Shown here piece by piece: positions 51,841-62,087 of a stretch of 64,000 nt of DNA. The position numbers and the translations under genes were made by a program. The number at the start of each line of letters is the position of its first letter. Position 1 is the first letter of the stretch. Source of the DNA: Actinotignum timonense (GTDB lineage Bacteria > Actinomycetota > Actinomycetes > Actinomycetales > Actinomycetaceae); the NCBI RefSeq assembly GCF_030216305.1, contig NZ_JASOKT010000012.1, positions 4,570 to 68,569 on the forward strand, in the 5' to 3' direction. The notes beneath the pieces were generated by a model. It saw only the letters and a program-made list of their open reading frames with translations. It ran no database searches and was not told the DNA's origin.

Positions 51841-54333
51841 CTAAAAATCAAAATCCATTGTAAAAGACCGCTGGAGTGTATACGGTGCACTCGCGTACAG
51901 GCGCCACTGAGTGGTATGGGGAATTCGTTCTTCCAAACGGAATTGGACGGTTGCCGCATTGAACTGATCTGCATCTTGAGTGAGAAGAATATTGGCGCTT
52001 TGATAGCGATCCCTAACATCGGGTGATGTCTGATCGAAGAGGAGCTCTTGTCTGCTCGAGATCAGTACGTCGCCCGCATAGATAGCCGCCCGCAGTGTAC
52101 GAGGTTTGATCTTGTCGGTAACGGCTTCGGCTTGCAATAGCTGTACCACTACCTGGCCAGTTGTGATCTTATTTGTTTCAGGGAGGATTTTGACTTCGAC
52201 CTCTCGGGTATCACTCGCGCGTTTCTTATTGATGGCGAGAACTGGTACAACGATTTCCTGGAGACTGGCACCCCCGTGAACATATAGTTCGCCTGAGCCT
52301 TTTCTCCGGAGCCGATGGATAGATTTAGGGATAAGGAATTCTAGGTCCCCTTGTACTCCGATTTGCGAAGCTGTGAGCTTCTTGAAGGAGTCATCCTCTT
52401 TAAGCCCGTGGCCAATAACGAATCTACGATTTTTCACGAGGAGGTTATCTCCGTGAGGATCATTGGAGAGGAAGCCGCTATCGTCAAGTGGTTTGTACTG
52501 GTATAAAAATCCGTGGTCGGCAGTAACAAAGAAATTTGTAGCGTTACCGCTGGTTAGCTTCGTAACGAGCATCGCGAGTTCGTCAATAGTTGCCTCGGTT
52601 TCCTCAAAAACAGTATGTTCTGATACCTTATCGTCCCCTGCTTTGTCAATTCGGTTGTGGTAAACATAAATAAACTGATGTTGTTTATGTAACTCGCGTA
52701 GTTCTCCAGTTTTCATGCGAAAGACATCTTCAGCTTGGATCGCGGTGCCATTCACAGTGTTAAGGATTTTGGCGCGGTTGATGGTTCCGTCGGACCGCTG
52801 GTCGTCAACAAGAACCGTTTTCGCATCTGTAGAGTAGGACAATTCGTGATTGGGCAGTAGTGCCGCCATACCAAGTTGGGTATAACTAGGTAGAACACCT
52901 AGCATCGCAGTGAGTTCAGCCGTATAGCCATCTTCTTGGCGGATGCGGGAGCCAAGCTCTTCTGCGATCTCATATCTGAGTGCGTCGGAAATAATTATGA
53001 CTGCCTTCTTTGCCCCGTTTTTCGTGAGAGCGCGAACATATTTTTCATAGAAATCTTTTTGGAAGCTCAGCTCTTTACTCTGCCACCTGTCAGCGGAATC
53101 AACGTGCTTTTGCCATTGCATGCCCAGCTCAAATAGATACCGGTTGACATAGTAGTTATCTACTTCGTCGCGAAGCCCGGTGATCGCACCTCCAACGGAA
53201 GCTACGCGTGCGGAGCGATGAAATTGGCGATATAATTGGTCAATTTTAAACCAGGTGTCCTGATATTTTGCGAGGGCTGTATCGAAGGAGTCTGCCGTGA
53301 AATCTCCTGCTGCGATAAGGGCAAGAAGTTGACTTGCTGCGGAGATTGCCGTGTAGTTTTCCTTGTATTCATCAAACCAAAAACCAGTTTTACGTGCCTG
53401 GACTATATCTGCCACTTCGCGGGGCGTTATCGTTCGTTCGGCAACGCGGTAGGCCATTGTCTGAACTATTTTCTTTTCGACGGCATCGTATAGGTCACAT
53501 GAGACTAGCTCAGAAAGATCAGCATCTGCGGTTCTCTCGGCAATGTTCAGGTCAGTTTCGGCCCGCTTCGCAAGGACGTGCATAGCCTTAGAGCTTCTCC
53601 GGTCGTTCCGGAAGCTCATAAAATCGAGTTCCGCATTTCGCAACCGGGTAGTGCCGTCGCGGAAATCCGTAGCGGCCTTGCGGAACAGCCAGAGAATGAA
53701 ATCATCGATGCTGGGTTGGGTGCTATCGTAACCGTAAATCTTCTTTGCACCTACCCAGTGGAAGTTCGCCAATCCATATTTTTCGAGCAGTGCGTATTTC
53801 TCGTTGCTTCCCTGTGCGTTCTCGATGAGAAGGGTTCGAGTGAGCTCCATGAGGGAGTACTCTTTTTGCTTAAAAAGCGCTGCGCACATTTTGGCTTGCA
53901 ACTGTTCCGGACTGTCCGCGGGGTCAACCAGATCTTTGAGTCTCCGCATCCGGTCTTTTGCCTGGAAAAACTCCTCATGTTCGGCAATCGTGATCATCGT
54001 ATCGTTGTTCGTTAAGCCGAGTTCCTGCCGAAGCAGCGCGCTTCGATCCGCGGTGAAGATACCGTAAGCTAGCTCTAGATCCAGGAGGAGATTGTCGCGA
54101 TCTGCCGGAACTTCGCCCTGGCGGTAAATGAGGAACCTCTGTTCCGGGCACTTCCGGAGAATCTGCCTCTTAATGCCGAACTCATTGTTGTCGATGTGCA
54201 GCACTGCAACATCTGAGAGCCCTACGCTATCGAGTTCGCTCGCGTAATAGCCATCGGCATCATGCCAGAAAACGAGGCGCTGGGTGTCAAAGAGTTTCTT
54301 CAAGTATGGAAGCACTGTTTCAATGGAGCTCAT
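51841..54333 (-). CDS. pglZ: BREX alkaline-phosphatase-superfamily protein PglZ
   Basis: The 830-residue protein has the usual length and layout of type 1 PglZ: an N-terminal region (VLPYLKKLFDTQRLVFWHDADGYYASEL), a helical middle, and the phosphatase-like domain with VIIISDALRYEIAEELGSR (Asp450) and NFFVTADHGFLYQYKP (Asp606-His607), the metal-binding residues. Some PglZ proteins act as nucleases, but the core role is BREX complex assembly. It lies 64 bases after pglX on the same strand. Confidence 0.93.
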   Translation of the reverse strand: MSSIETVLPYLKKLFDTQRLVFWHDADGYYASELDSVGLSDVAVLHIDNNEFGIKRQILRKCPEQRFLIYRQGEVPADRDNLLLDLELAYGIFTADRSALLRQELGLTNNDTMITIAEHEEFFQAKDRMRRLKDLVDPADSPEQLQAKMCAALFKQKEYSLMELTRTLLIENAQGSNEKYALLEKYGLANFHWVGAKKIYGYDSTQPSIDDFILWLFRKAATDFRDGTTRLRNAELDFMSFRNDRRSSKAMHVLAKRAETDLNIAERTADADLSELVSCDLYDAVEKKIVQTMAYRVAERTITPREVADIVQARKTGFWFDEYKENYTAISAASQLLALIAAGDFTADSFDTALAKYQDTWFKIDQLYRQFHRSARVASVGGAITGLRDEVDNYYVNRYLFELGMQWQKHVDSADRWQSKELSFQKDFYEKYVRALTKNGAKKAVIIISDALRYEIAEELGSRIRQEDGYTAELTAMLGVLPSYTQLGMAALLPNHELSYSTDAKTVLVDDQRSDGTINRAKILNTVNGTAIQAEDVFRMKTGELRELHKQHQFIYVYHNRIDKAGDDKVSEHTVFEETEATIDELAMLVTKLTSGNATNFFVTADHGFLYQYKPLDDSGFLSNDPHGDNLLVKNRRFVIGHGLKEDDSFKKLTASQIGVQGDLEFLIPKSIHRLRRKGSGELYVHGGASLQEIVVPVLAINKKRASDTREVEVKILPETNKITTGQVVVQLLQAEAVTDKIKPRTLRAAIYAGDVLISSRQELLFDQTSPDVRDRYQSANILLTQDADQFNAATVQFRLEERIPHTTQWRLYASAPYTLQRSFTMDFDF

Positions 54334-54397
54334 GAGTATCTTTCCTTCAAGCAGGTGCTGTGGCTAGAAAACTTTGTTAGGTATGCGATCACGGCGG

Positions 54398-57300
54398 TTA
54401 CAGACCCTTGACTTTCCTCAGCGCTTTTCCGAATTTGGCATAGTTGACTTTCACTCCATCGTCCAGGTCAATCTTTAGTTGCTTCGAAGCTAGAGGATAG
54501 AGGACATCGTGCTCATACGCATCCAACTCGACAAGAATCTTACGGATCCGTTCGATTTCTTTCGGAGCGGTAGCTTGTTGGCGGGGAGTTCCAGCACCTG
54601 CGGCGATTCTTTCAAGGTTATGCTGGCTTGCCTCAAGCTTTGCCTGGTAGTCACGCAGGTATTCGCTCAATACGGTTCCGGCTGTGGAGGGCGTGTAGCG
54701 GTGCATATAGATTAGCGCATTGAACGATCCCTTCGGACTCGAGAACATCCAGTAGATGGGGCGTTTCTGGTAGCGTGCCACATGATCATCATAGAAGGGG
54801 GATGAGCCCTTTGATGTCACGAAGTAATCACGCAATGTCGCGACACCGAGGCAGTTCTCAAGGAAACGTACGTTCTCCGTAAGATCTTTTTCACCGAAGG
54901 CTACGCGAAGAAAATCGCGAAGCTTGGCGACGATATCGTCTTCAAACCAGTCGCCGTCAACAATCGGGAACACGTTATCCGTGTCGGGAGCGTAGGTAGG
55001 CGCGGAGACTCTTGCGAAGTAGTCGTCAAGAGTTGCTCCCTGGTCCGCTAAGAGCAACCCGGGAACATCAAGACTGTAGCGTCCAAACATGCACCCCACG
55101 GCATAGGAAATAAGCTCCTTTGCGAGACCCTCATATTCGTTCTTTGTGTATTCGGTATCTGTTTTACCTTCGCCGTACCGGAATTCCACGTTTCTTTTCA
55201 AGGAGATGCGGTGCAGCGGGACTTGGATCGGTACTTCGTCCTGTAGTCCGCAAGCTTCAGCAATGATTCGATTGTTTTCGATTTCACGGGATTGCTGATC
55301 GCGGGCGTTTTCTTTGTATGCGTCAGATAGAGAGCGGAAACGTTCGGCGAGCGTGGTGCCGGGAGTGTCTAGCGCTTCGGGACGCTTGAAATCCCACGAG
55401 GTTTCGTAAGAGTCCCAATCTGATTCGCTAGTTCGGATCAGGTATTTTGTGACATCGTATTGATGTTCGTTGTTAGGGACAGTCGGAAGGGGGACTTTAC
55501 CAAGATATCCGGGGTGCAAGTTTATGGTGGGGTTGAGCGCATCAAGTATCATATCGGCGACCGAAGAGTTCAATAATGACAGATGCGAAAGATTGCTATT
55601 TGATTGGCAAAGTCCAGCGGCTGCGTCAAACAAGCAACCTTGTGGAACCATTCTGAACGACTGCTGTCCGGAAGTGATTACGGTCCACGCTATACCTTCT
55701 CGAAATATCCTATCGAGGTTGAAATTCGTAGCCCGCACTCGCGTTCGATCTGCCGTGAGCGTATTCTGTAATGCGTACCCGTCATTTTGCCAATTAACTA
55801 CCGTTTCAAGATTTCCGGCCCATTTACGGAAATTTCCCCCTTTGGCATAAGGGAACCATTTGCAAGTTGATTCTAAAGCGGATTTTCTGTCATTAAAATT
55901 AAAACCGATCAGCTTAAAACTGATCTCCCACCAGTATCTAACAAAAGTATCGTTATCCGCGGTCACCATGCCTTTTGCGGATCGGGAACGCGTTGATAAC
56001 GCGGGATATATTTCGAACATGTCGACCATTTTTGGGCTGAGCCAGTACGCAATCACCGACCCTGGAAGCTTCCTGAAAGTGCTAGCCGGAACAGTGAAGC
56101 GTCGTACCGAAGATTTTCCGGGCAGTGTATTTACGGCTCCCCTGAGATATTTTGCCTTTATGCTTTCATTTGAGCCGTCGATAAGCCTCACATATACCGC
56201 AGGTAAGGTGGCCTTCCTTTCAGCCTCGAGGACAAAAGCCGTTGCTGAAACAACTTCACCGCTGATCGAATCAAACGCCCGTGCTCCTAGATGCGCCATA
56301 GAAATAGGTGGATGATTACACAAGACCTTGTTACGTAGTTTCTCGAAAGAGCTTAAAAACATCCAGGATTGCATGGTGACCATGGCGCTAAGCCCGTTGC
56401 TCGGTATAGTCAGGGCTGAGCAACGCTCGATGAACATCGCGAAGAGGTCTGACTTGCTGTCGGGATAGTATTTCTTGGCGAAGCTGGAAAGTTCGGTGCA
56501 CATGCTACGGGAACCCATGTATGGTGGATTCGCCACAACAACTGCATACTTTCGGGCCAGGTAGGTGGCTTGTTCAATAACCCGATCTGCCTTGGTGAGG
56601 ATTTGCTGGGCGAATAGATCCGTTGCCGTACCGGAACTCTGTTGCTTCTTGTGGAGAACGCTGATACGTGCTGCAGCATGCTCCAATAAGCCGGCATCCG
56701 GCTGTAGGAGCGATCCGAATATATCGGCTTGGGAGAAGGTTTGCCAGAACGTCACTTCGTGCTTATCTAGCACTTCACCGGACTGGCTAATAGTTGCCAG
56801 CTCTGCGTCGTCGAACGAAATCTTCTCAAGGTTACAAATATTGGGGTGCACCTTGTGCTTGAAGAACGTTCGCTGGCGTGCACGTGCTTTCATTGTCAGA
56901 GCGAAGGCAGCCAAATCGGCCGCCCGCTTATCAATATCGACACCAAAAAGATTATGTTCGAGGATCAAACTCGGGATCTCAGCAGGAGGGTAACCTTCCT
57001 CCTCGTAGATGGCATAGAGCAGATCGAAGGCGTACGTGAGCATATGAGCAGAGCCGCACGCAGGATCGATCACGGTCAACTCCTCGGGCGTGGATATCCG
57101 TAAGAAATCCGTTTCTGGCGTGTCCGGGGCGATATAGTAATCCATCCGCTCAGCAAGGTTCGAGTCTGGGTGGTTGAGCATCCACAATCTGCCAACTGAA
57201 TTCTCTACCAGATAACGCACAATCCAATGCGGGGTGAACAGCTGTGTAGCTGCGGGGATCTCCGCAGCGCCAGCTTTCTTATTGGCCTTGAATCCCGCAA

Positions 57301-57943
57301 ACACCTCGTCTTTACGTTCAGAAATATAGAACTGATACAGCCACCCAATCACCTCGACATCTTGACAGACATCCGGGGATAGGGTCGTAACCATGCGACT
57401 GAGAATAGAATCAGCCGCAAGTAAATTCGAAGGTATGAGTAGCTCGGTATAATCCCCGGCTGTCTCAAACATAAAAGGCATATACGTGTGCCAGTAACGG
57501 CAGTAGGCGGCCAAAAGCAATGCATAAGCTTCATTTTGGGGATCGCTGCTGAGGATAGACCCATCGAGAAGTCCGGTCACCCTCGCAATGGTTGCAGGCG
57601 GAACAATGTCAGGATCAAAACTGAGCTGCTTGGCATCCGCAAGAATTTCTGGCTGTCCGCCGGGCTGATTCAGCGCAGGCGACACAACGCCCGCCCGGGT
57701 GTATCCGTTGGCATCCATGAAACGGAGAGCCACGATGCGGTTAAACCAGGTATACGCAACGTGTTCAATCACAGTATCGCGCCCCAGGCTCGCGATGTCA
57801 CTTTCGGTAGCTTCCACTGCTTTCTTGCTTTCCGCGCGATGAGGCGAGGTCGGAGCTAAGATCGCAGAGATACGCGAGTCAACCTGCGCGATTAGCTCTT
57901 TGCGTGCCCAGGTGGCGAGATTTTTCAGGGGTGCCGTTTCCAC
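54398..57943 (-). CDS. pglX: BREX adenine-specific DNA methyltransferase PglX
   Basis: The 1,181-residue N6-adenine methyltransferase has SAM motif I DPACGSAHML (from 293) and catalytic motif IV NPPY (472-475). The long C-terminal part holds target recognition and BREX contacts. It marks host DNA at a non-palindromic site so that BREX spares it. Start is GTG 57943; its ribosome site AGGAG overlaps the brxC stop. The frame is intact and I saw no long homopolymer that would suggest phase variation. The recognition site cannot be read from sequence. Confidence 0.94.
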   Translation of the reverse strand: METAPLKNLATWARKELIAQVDSRISAILAPTSPHRAESKKAVEATESDIASLGRDTVIEHVAYTWFNRIVALRFMDANGYTRAGVVSPALNQPGGQPEILADAKQLSFDPDIVPPATIARVTGLLDGSILSSDPQNEAYALLLAAYCRYWHTYMPFMFETAGDYTELLIPSNLLAADSILSRMVTTLSPDVCQDVEVIGWLYQFYISERKDEVFAGFKANKKAGAAEIPAATQLFTPHWIVRYLVENSVGRLWMLNHPDSNLAERMDYYIAPDTPETDFLRISTPEELTVIDPACGSAHMLTYAFDLLYAIYEEEGYPPAEIPSLILEHNLFGVDIDKRAADLAAFALTMKARARQRTFFKHKVHPNICNLEKISFDDAELATISQSGEVLDKHEVTFWQTFSQADIFGSLLQPDAGLLEHAAARISVLHKKQQSSGTATDLFAQQILTKADRVIEQATYLARKYAVVVANPPYMGSRSMCTELSSFAKKYYPDSKSDLFAMFIERCSALTIPSNGLSAMVTMQSWMFLSSFEKLRNKVLCNHPPISMAHLGARAFDSISGEVVSATAFVLEAERKATLPAVYVRLIDGSNESIKAKYLRGAVNTLPGKSSVRRFTVPASTFRKLPGSVIAYWLSPKMVDMFEIYPALSTRSRSAKGMVTADNDTFVRYWWEISFKLIGFNFNDRKSALESTCKWFPYAKGGNFRKWAGNLETVVNWQNDGYALQNTLTADRTRVRATNFNLDRIFREGIAWTVITSGQQSFRMVPQGCLFDAAAGLCQSNSNLSHLSLLNSSVADMILDALNPTINLHPGYLGKVPLPTVPNNEHQYDVTKYLIRTSESDWDSYETSWDFKRPEALDTPGTTLAERFRSLSDAYKENARDQQSREIENNRIIAEACGLQDEVPIQVPLHRISLKRNVEFRYGEGKTDTEYTKNEYEGLAKELISYAVGCMFGRYSLDVPGLLLADQGATLDDYFARVSAPTYAPDTDNVFPIVDGDWFEDDIVAKLRDFLRVAFGEKDLTENVRFLENCLGVATLRDYFVTSKGSSPFYDDHVARYQKRPIYWMFSSPKGSFNALIYMHRYTPSTAGTVLSEYLRDYQAKLEASQHNLERIAAGAGTPRQQATAPKEIERIRKILVELDAYEHDVLYPLASKQLKIDLDDGVKVNYAKFGKALRKVKGL

Positions 57944-57951
57944 AAGATCTC

Positions 57952-60900
57952 CTACAGTAAAATATGCTTACCGCTGCGAATCATTTCGAGAAGCGCTTCG
58001 CGCAGGTTCGTGAGATAGTTTTCCACATCGGCCTCAGATTCCAACAACGCTTGCGAACGCGTCATCTTGACGTCTTTAATCGATATCGTTTGCGTCGCGG
58101 GCTTTTCCGTAGGCAGAGGCTTGGTACCGGAAGAACTATCTTCAGATACTTGGAGTGCCGAAGATGGCTGTGCCTTCCGCAATGTATCGATGAGACGCGG
58201 CAGGGTTTCTTGTTCGAATGCCTCGAAAATTTGAGCCACGGAGTCAATCTGGGTTTGGGAATCTAGCTGATTGGATCGTGTTGAGAATGCGTGCTCCACA
58301 GATTCGCGAGCTCCTTCTAGCGCAGATTGATAAATCGGCATCTTACGGATCCCCGCGAGTCGGGCCTCCAGCTTTTCCTTAAATTCAGAGAGAGATTCCT
58401 GAAGTTTTACAGATATATCGAGCTGCAGCTTTTCCGTAGCCCGTTTGAGGCTACTCATCTTATTTCCCCGGAAACAATCGGGGTCTGCTAATATGCTCTC
58501 AATGGAGTTGACGATGCTCTTGTCGATATGGCGTAGGTTTCCAACGTTTTCGTTAAGTACTCTCCGGGCTGTGTTAAAGATTGCAAGCGGTTGACCGTTG
58601 ACGAAACCCAGGATTGGAGTAAGGGTATTATCTTTGAGTTCAAGTAGCTCATCAGTATCCTTAAACTGGGTGAGGTACCAATCGTTGCTTTTTACTGCCA
58701 CGCTACTGATCTTGCGGATTGCATCATCAAGCGCGGGAACAAAAGGCAGATCGGGAACCCTAATCTTGATCTTCTGCAGTTCCGCCACTTTTTCCTTCAG
58801 CCTTCGTGACGTTTCAGAAGCAAGTTCTTGCACATCGCTAGGGATGGTGCTCGCGTCGAAGAATTCGCTGAAGAAACGCTTCACATTAGCGACTTGACGC
58901 GTGTCGTACGCCTTGGGAAGGGCGACAATAACGTGTGCACGGCGTTGTGTATTGAGGAGGACATTCGCTGTTTCAGACATCTTCAGCCTATTGGAATCAA
59001 GACTGAGAGAGAGGCGACCTCGGCTTACAAGCCAAGCCGTAATGGCGGCGATGGACGTGTCATCCCATCCGTAGGGTTTGTCTTGGAACGTGTCAAATAT
59101 GCCCTTGAGCGTAACTCGCTCGCTCTTGGCCTCATGACGTTTAACGAATGCGGTCACGTCGGCAGCAGGGGTAGCAAGGACTGACTGCTCGCTACCCAGT
59201 TCTAGGTCCTCGGCCCCAGCATTAAGCAGTGCATGGACTTCTTTCTCGGTATACATACGCCCGCCTAAAAGGGGGAGCTGGTGATAGGTAGCTGCAATGA
59301 CCTTTTGGAAGCCCTCCTCGATTTTTACCGAAGGGACAATGCTTGACGTATCTACTACGCTACCGTTATAGACCAATGAAGCTGCACCGATGGCGCGGCC
59401 GAGCCGTTCGACTAGTTCCTTTTCGCGCTCGCTATCGAGGGTAGCTTTACCCTGCAGGATACGTTGCTGGCTGGGTGTTGTGGAACTTGCCTGCTTGAGG
59501 CGAATGAACTTTTTTGTTTTGAGGGATAACGTCAAATCACTCATGAGGCGTTCATCGGGTTGGAGGACCACGCGCAACTCGTCCCTGTTGAAAGACTGTG
59601 CAGTGATCTCTTGCAGGCTGTAACCATTCGCTGGGGTAATAAAATGCAAAGTCAGAGCGTGTTGCTTAGTCATTGCTTGGTCATCAAGACGCCACCCAAA
59701 GGAAAAATCTTGCCCATTTTTCGCATAACGAATCTTCTTTTTATCAATGATCTCGCTCGATAGCATAGTGAAAATCTGATCAGAGACTTCCTGATCGTCT
59801 ATATCAACGTTTTTGATCTCGGTTTCAATTTCCTGTTCTTCGTTTGTGAGATACTCGTAGGCCTCACCATTGCGGATCACGTATGTTTGAGCTTCAAGTT
59901 GGTGCAAGGATTGCTCGACCTTTTTTGTAAGCTCAGTGATATCGCTAGCGAAGCTGTCAAAGAGCAAGACGCTAAGGTTCCGGGCCGTGGCGCGGAAATC
60001 GTCTACGTACTTGACCAGGAATAGTGCCTTCAAAAGGCGAACCCCTAAGGGGTCGTTCAAGTTATTTTCGGCAACAGAAATGGAACGTTTAGCTGCGGAC
60101 ACCACTGTTGAACTAATGCCGGTAAACATCGAATCAAACGGCGCTAACGCGGGTAGGGTGCTTTCACCGAGATCTTTAACTACTGCTTGCACAACGCCAA
60201 GCATCGAGCGTTCTCCAACGGAAGTGTGCCTGCCCTCGAAAACGTTGTGGTCGGAGAGTGTCTCTATTGCCTTTTGGAAGAGCGGAAATTGGTAAGGAAC
60301 AAAGGGATAGGTTGCGGTGAAATGGGACTTCCCTTCATAGTTACGGTACTTTCTTGCACCGTCCGCAAAATCGAAAAGCGTACGGAAGTTATCTCGTTCC
60401 TTCTCGTACAAGCTTTCAAGGAGATGCGTACCCGGATTGTTCTTGTTCAGCAGCCGCTTTTGAATAACCTCTTCGACATCCGCACTGTTCAGTTTCACTC
60501 GAGTGGCGAATCGAGCCTGAATCTTTGAGAAATCATTGCTTTGTGACTTGGTACGATCTCCGATGACCTTATCGATATCCTCTTGACTGGTCACGAAGAT
60601 CCATGAGCGGCCACCGCATTTGGTGTTGAGTGACTCTGCGATGGTTTGCAGGTTGAGCATCAATTTGGCATTGGAGCCAATGAATTGGCCCACCTCGTCA
60701 ACGAAAAAATTAAGGCGGTAGCCCGATTGTTGCCTATCCAGCCAGGCTTTCACTGATTCAGCGAAATCTTCGATAGATACTGAATAGTTATTTTCATAGG
60801 TTTTCAATATGTCACTCACGGTGGATGGATCTAAGCGGTTCACACGCGCGTAGGCTTCATCGACTTGTTTAGCTACCGTGGGAAAAGCGTAACGAGTGCG

Positions 60901-61482
60901 GCGCTCTTCCCAGTCGCGGCCGGAGATTTCTTTGAAGGCTTCTTTGAAGCTCTCAAACTGTCCTTCCTCATCCAGGTTGCTTTCGAAGCGTGCAACATGC
61001 CCGACCGTTCCGCAGTAGCCACGGGCTTCATCGAAGACCTTAACGAATACTTCGAGCAAAGGGCCGCTCTGATCTTTTTCGATTAACGTAGCCTTCTGAT
61101 CGATATTGAACAGAATGCTGGTAGCTGGAATTGTTGCGGACTTAGTGATGGAAGCGGTTAACAAGGCATTGTCAGCAGCCTTCTCTCTGAAACTGCTGAC
61201 CACTTTCTCGCGGGGGAAATCTTGCCCGGAAACATCGCCCAGGAGATGGGCGAGCATCTTCAGTAAGTGCGACTTGCCCGAGCCGAAGAAACCCGAAATC
61301 CATACACCGTTCGAGTTCGTGTAGTTATTGTACTCTTCAAGGAGGGTGCTGACGCTCTGTGCCGCCTCGGATGTCAGAACATATTCCTCAACCTCAATAT
61401 CCAAATTGGCTGCATCGTCTGCCTTGACAACGCCTTCAATCGGGCGTGCGATATCTTTCGCGAAAAGTTCGTTTACCTTCAT
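57952..61482 (-). CDS. brxC: BREX ATPase BrxC
   Basis: The 1,176-residue P-loop protein has Walker A GFFGSGKS (64-71) in ISGFFGSGKSHLLKMLAHLL and a Walker B-like RLNFFVDEVGQFIG. These, its length and its position are characteristic of BrxC (also called PglY-like, DUF6079/DUF499 region). The C-terminal third is rich in charged helices (LKEKVAELQKIKIR; EKLEARLAGIRK), probably coiled coil. It is essential for BREX restriction and methylation in model systems. It lies four to five bases after brxB. Confidence 0.93.
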   Translation of the reverse strand: MKVNELFAKDIARPIEGVVKADDAANLDIEVEEYVLTSEAAQSVSTLLEEYNNYTNSNGVWISGFFGSGKSHLLKMLAHLLGDVSGQDFPREKVVSSFREKAADNALLTASITKSATIPATSILFNIDQKATLIEKDQSGPLLEVFVKVFDEARGYCGTVGHVARFESNLDEEGQFESFKEAFKEISGRDWEERRTRYAFPTVAKQVDEAYARVNRLDPSTVSDILKTYENNYSVSIEDFAESVKAWLDRQQSGYRLNFFVDEVGQFIGSNAKLMLNLQTIAESLNTKCGGRSWIFVTSQEDIDKVIGDRTKSQSNDFSKIQARFATRVKLNSADVEEVIQKRLLNKNNPGTHLLESLYEKERDNFRTLFDFADGARKYRNYEGKSHFTATYPFVPYQFPLFQKAIETLSDHNVFEGRHTSVGERSMLGVVQAVVKDLGESTLPALAPFDSMFTGISSTVVSAAKRSISVAENNLNDPLGVRLLKALFLVKYVDDFRATARNLSVLLFDSFASDITELTKKVEQSLHQLEAQTYVIRNGEAYEYLTNEEQEIETEIKNVDIDDQEVSDQIFTMLSSEIIDKKKIRYAKNGQDFSFGWRLDDQAMTKQHALTLHFITPANGYSLQEITAQSFNRDELRVVLQPDERLMSDLTLSLKTKKFIRLKQASSTTPSQQRILQGKATLDSEREKELVERLGRAIGAASLVYNGSVVDTSSIVPSVKIEEGFQKVIAATYHQLPLLGGRMYTEKEVHALLNAGAEDLELGSEQSVLATPAADVTAFVKRHEAKSERVTLKGIFDTFQDKPYGWDDTSIAAITAWLVSRGRLSLSLDSNRLKMSETANVLLNTQRRAHVIVALPKAYDTRQVANVKRFFSEFFDASTIPSDVQELASETSRRLKEKVAELQKIKIRVPDLPFVPALDDAIRKISSVAVKSNDWYLTQFKDTDELLELKDNTLTPILGFVNGQPLAIFNTARRVLNENVGNLRHIDKSIVNSIESILADPDCFRGNKMSSLKRATEKLQLDISVKLQESLSEFKEKLEARLAGIRKMPIYQSALEGARESVEHAFSTRSNQLDSQTQIDSVAQIFEAFEQETLPRLIDTLRKAQPSSALQVSEDSSSGTKPLPTEKPATQTISIKDVKMTRSQALLESEADVENYLTNLREALLEMIRSGKHILL

Positions 61483-61487
61483 GGCGC

Positions 61488-62087
61488 CTATACCTCCTGG
61501 TCTCGGATATCTTTAGCCCGGTAGTAGCGATCATCGTACATCCTGTCGAAAAGCACGAGCGACGAACCCAATGAATCTGATTGTTGGTAACGCCCTGGGA
61601 AAAACATGAGCAAAGGCTTGTTCGGAATAACTGATTGCAGGTTATTTAAGACATTGTGGGAACGGATAAAAGGGAACACTTCTCCAACTCCCGTTAAGAA
61701 AACGATATTTGACTCGTCATTTTCAAGGCGTCGGGCGATTTCCGGCGCGAGGCAGTCTTGCGGGCTCAATATTGCTTTGAGCATCTCTTTAAAATCGCGC
61801 TTAGGAAGGGAAGGCTCTATATCGAGAATTTCTTCTAGATCGCCGCTAGCTTCGAAGATATCAAGAGCAAGATCGAAGAGGTTGATTTCTGTAACCGATA
61901 TGCCACTCTCGGTTAGCTTGTTTTTAATACGCTTGATCGCTTCCGAAACCTCAATGGCGTATTCAGGTGCATACGGGTAGATGAAAAAAGGGAGCTCGTT
62001 AGCTAAGCCCTCCATCTTTAAGAATCGGTCGCTGCGCAGCACGTTGAAGATATGCTCTTCCTGCTCCGCCAACAGCGCAACGGTCAT
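61488..62087 (-). CDS. brxB: BREX protein BrxB (DUF1788)
   Basis: The 199-residue DUF1788 protein has typical LPFFIYPYAPEYAIEV, NIVFLTGVGEVFPFIRSHNVLNNL and KPLLMFFPGRYQ. It is small and cytosolic and is required for type 1 BREX activity; its molecular role is not settled. Its ATG overlaps the brxA stop (ATGA), so translation is coupled. Confidence 0.92.
   Translation of the reverse strand: MTVALLAEQEEHIFNVLRSDRFLKMEGLANELPFFIYPYAPEYAIEVSEAIKRIKNKLTESGISVTEINLFDLALDIFEASGDLEEILDIEPSLPKRDFKEMLKAILSPQDCLAPEIARRLENDESNIVFLTGVGEVFPFIRSHNVLNNLQSVIPNKPLLMFFPGRYQQSDSLGSSLVLFDRMYDDRYYRAKDIRDQEV

Noticed and set aside
54398..57943. Separate type IIG or type I restriction enzyme.
   Set aside because: The methyltransferase has PglX length and lies between brxC and pglZ in canonical BREX order; no nuclease or specificity subunit adjoins it.
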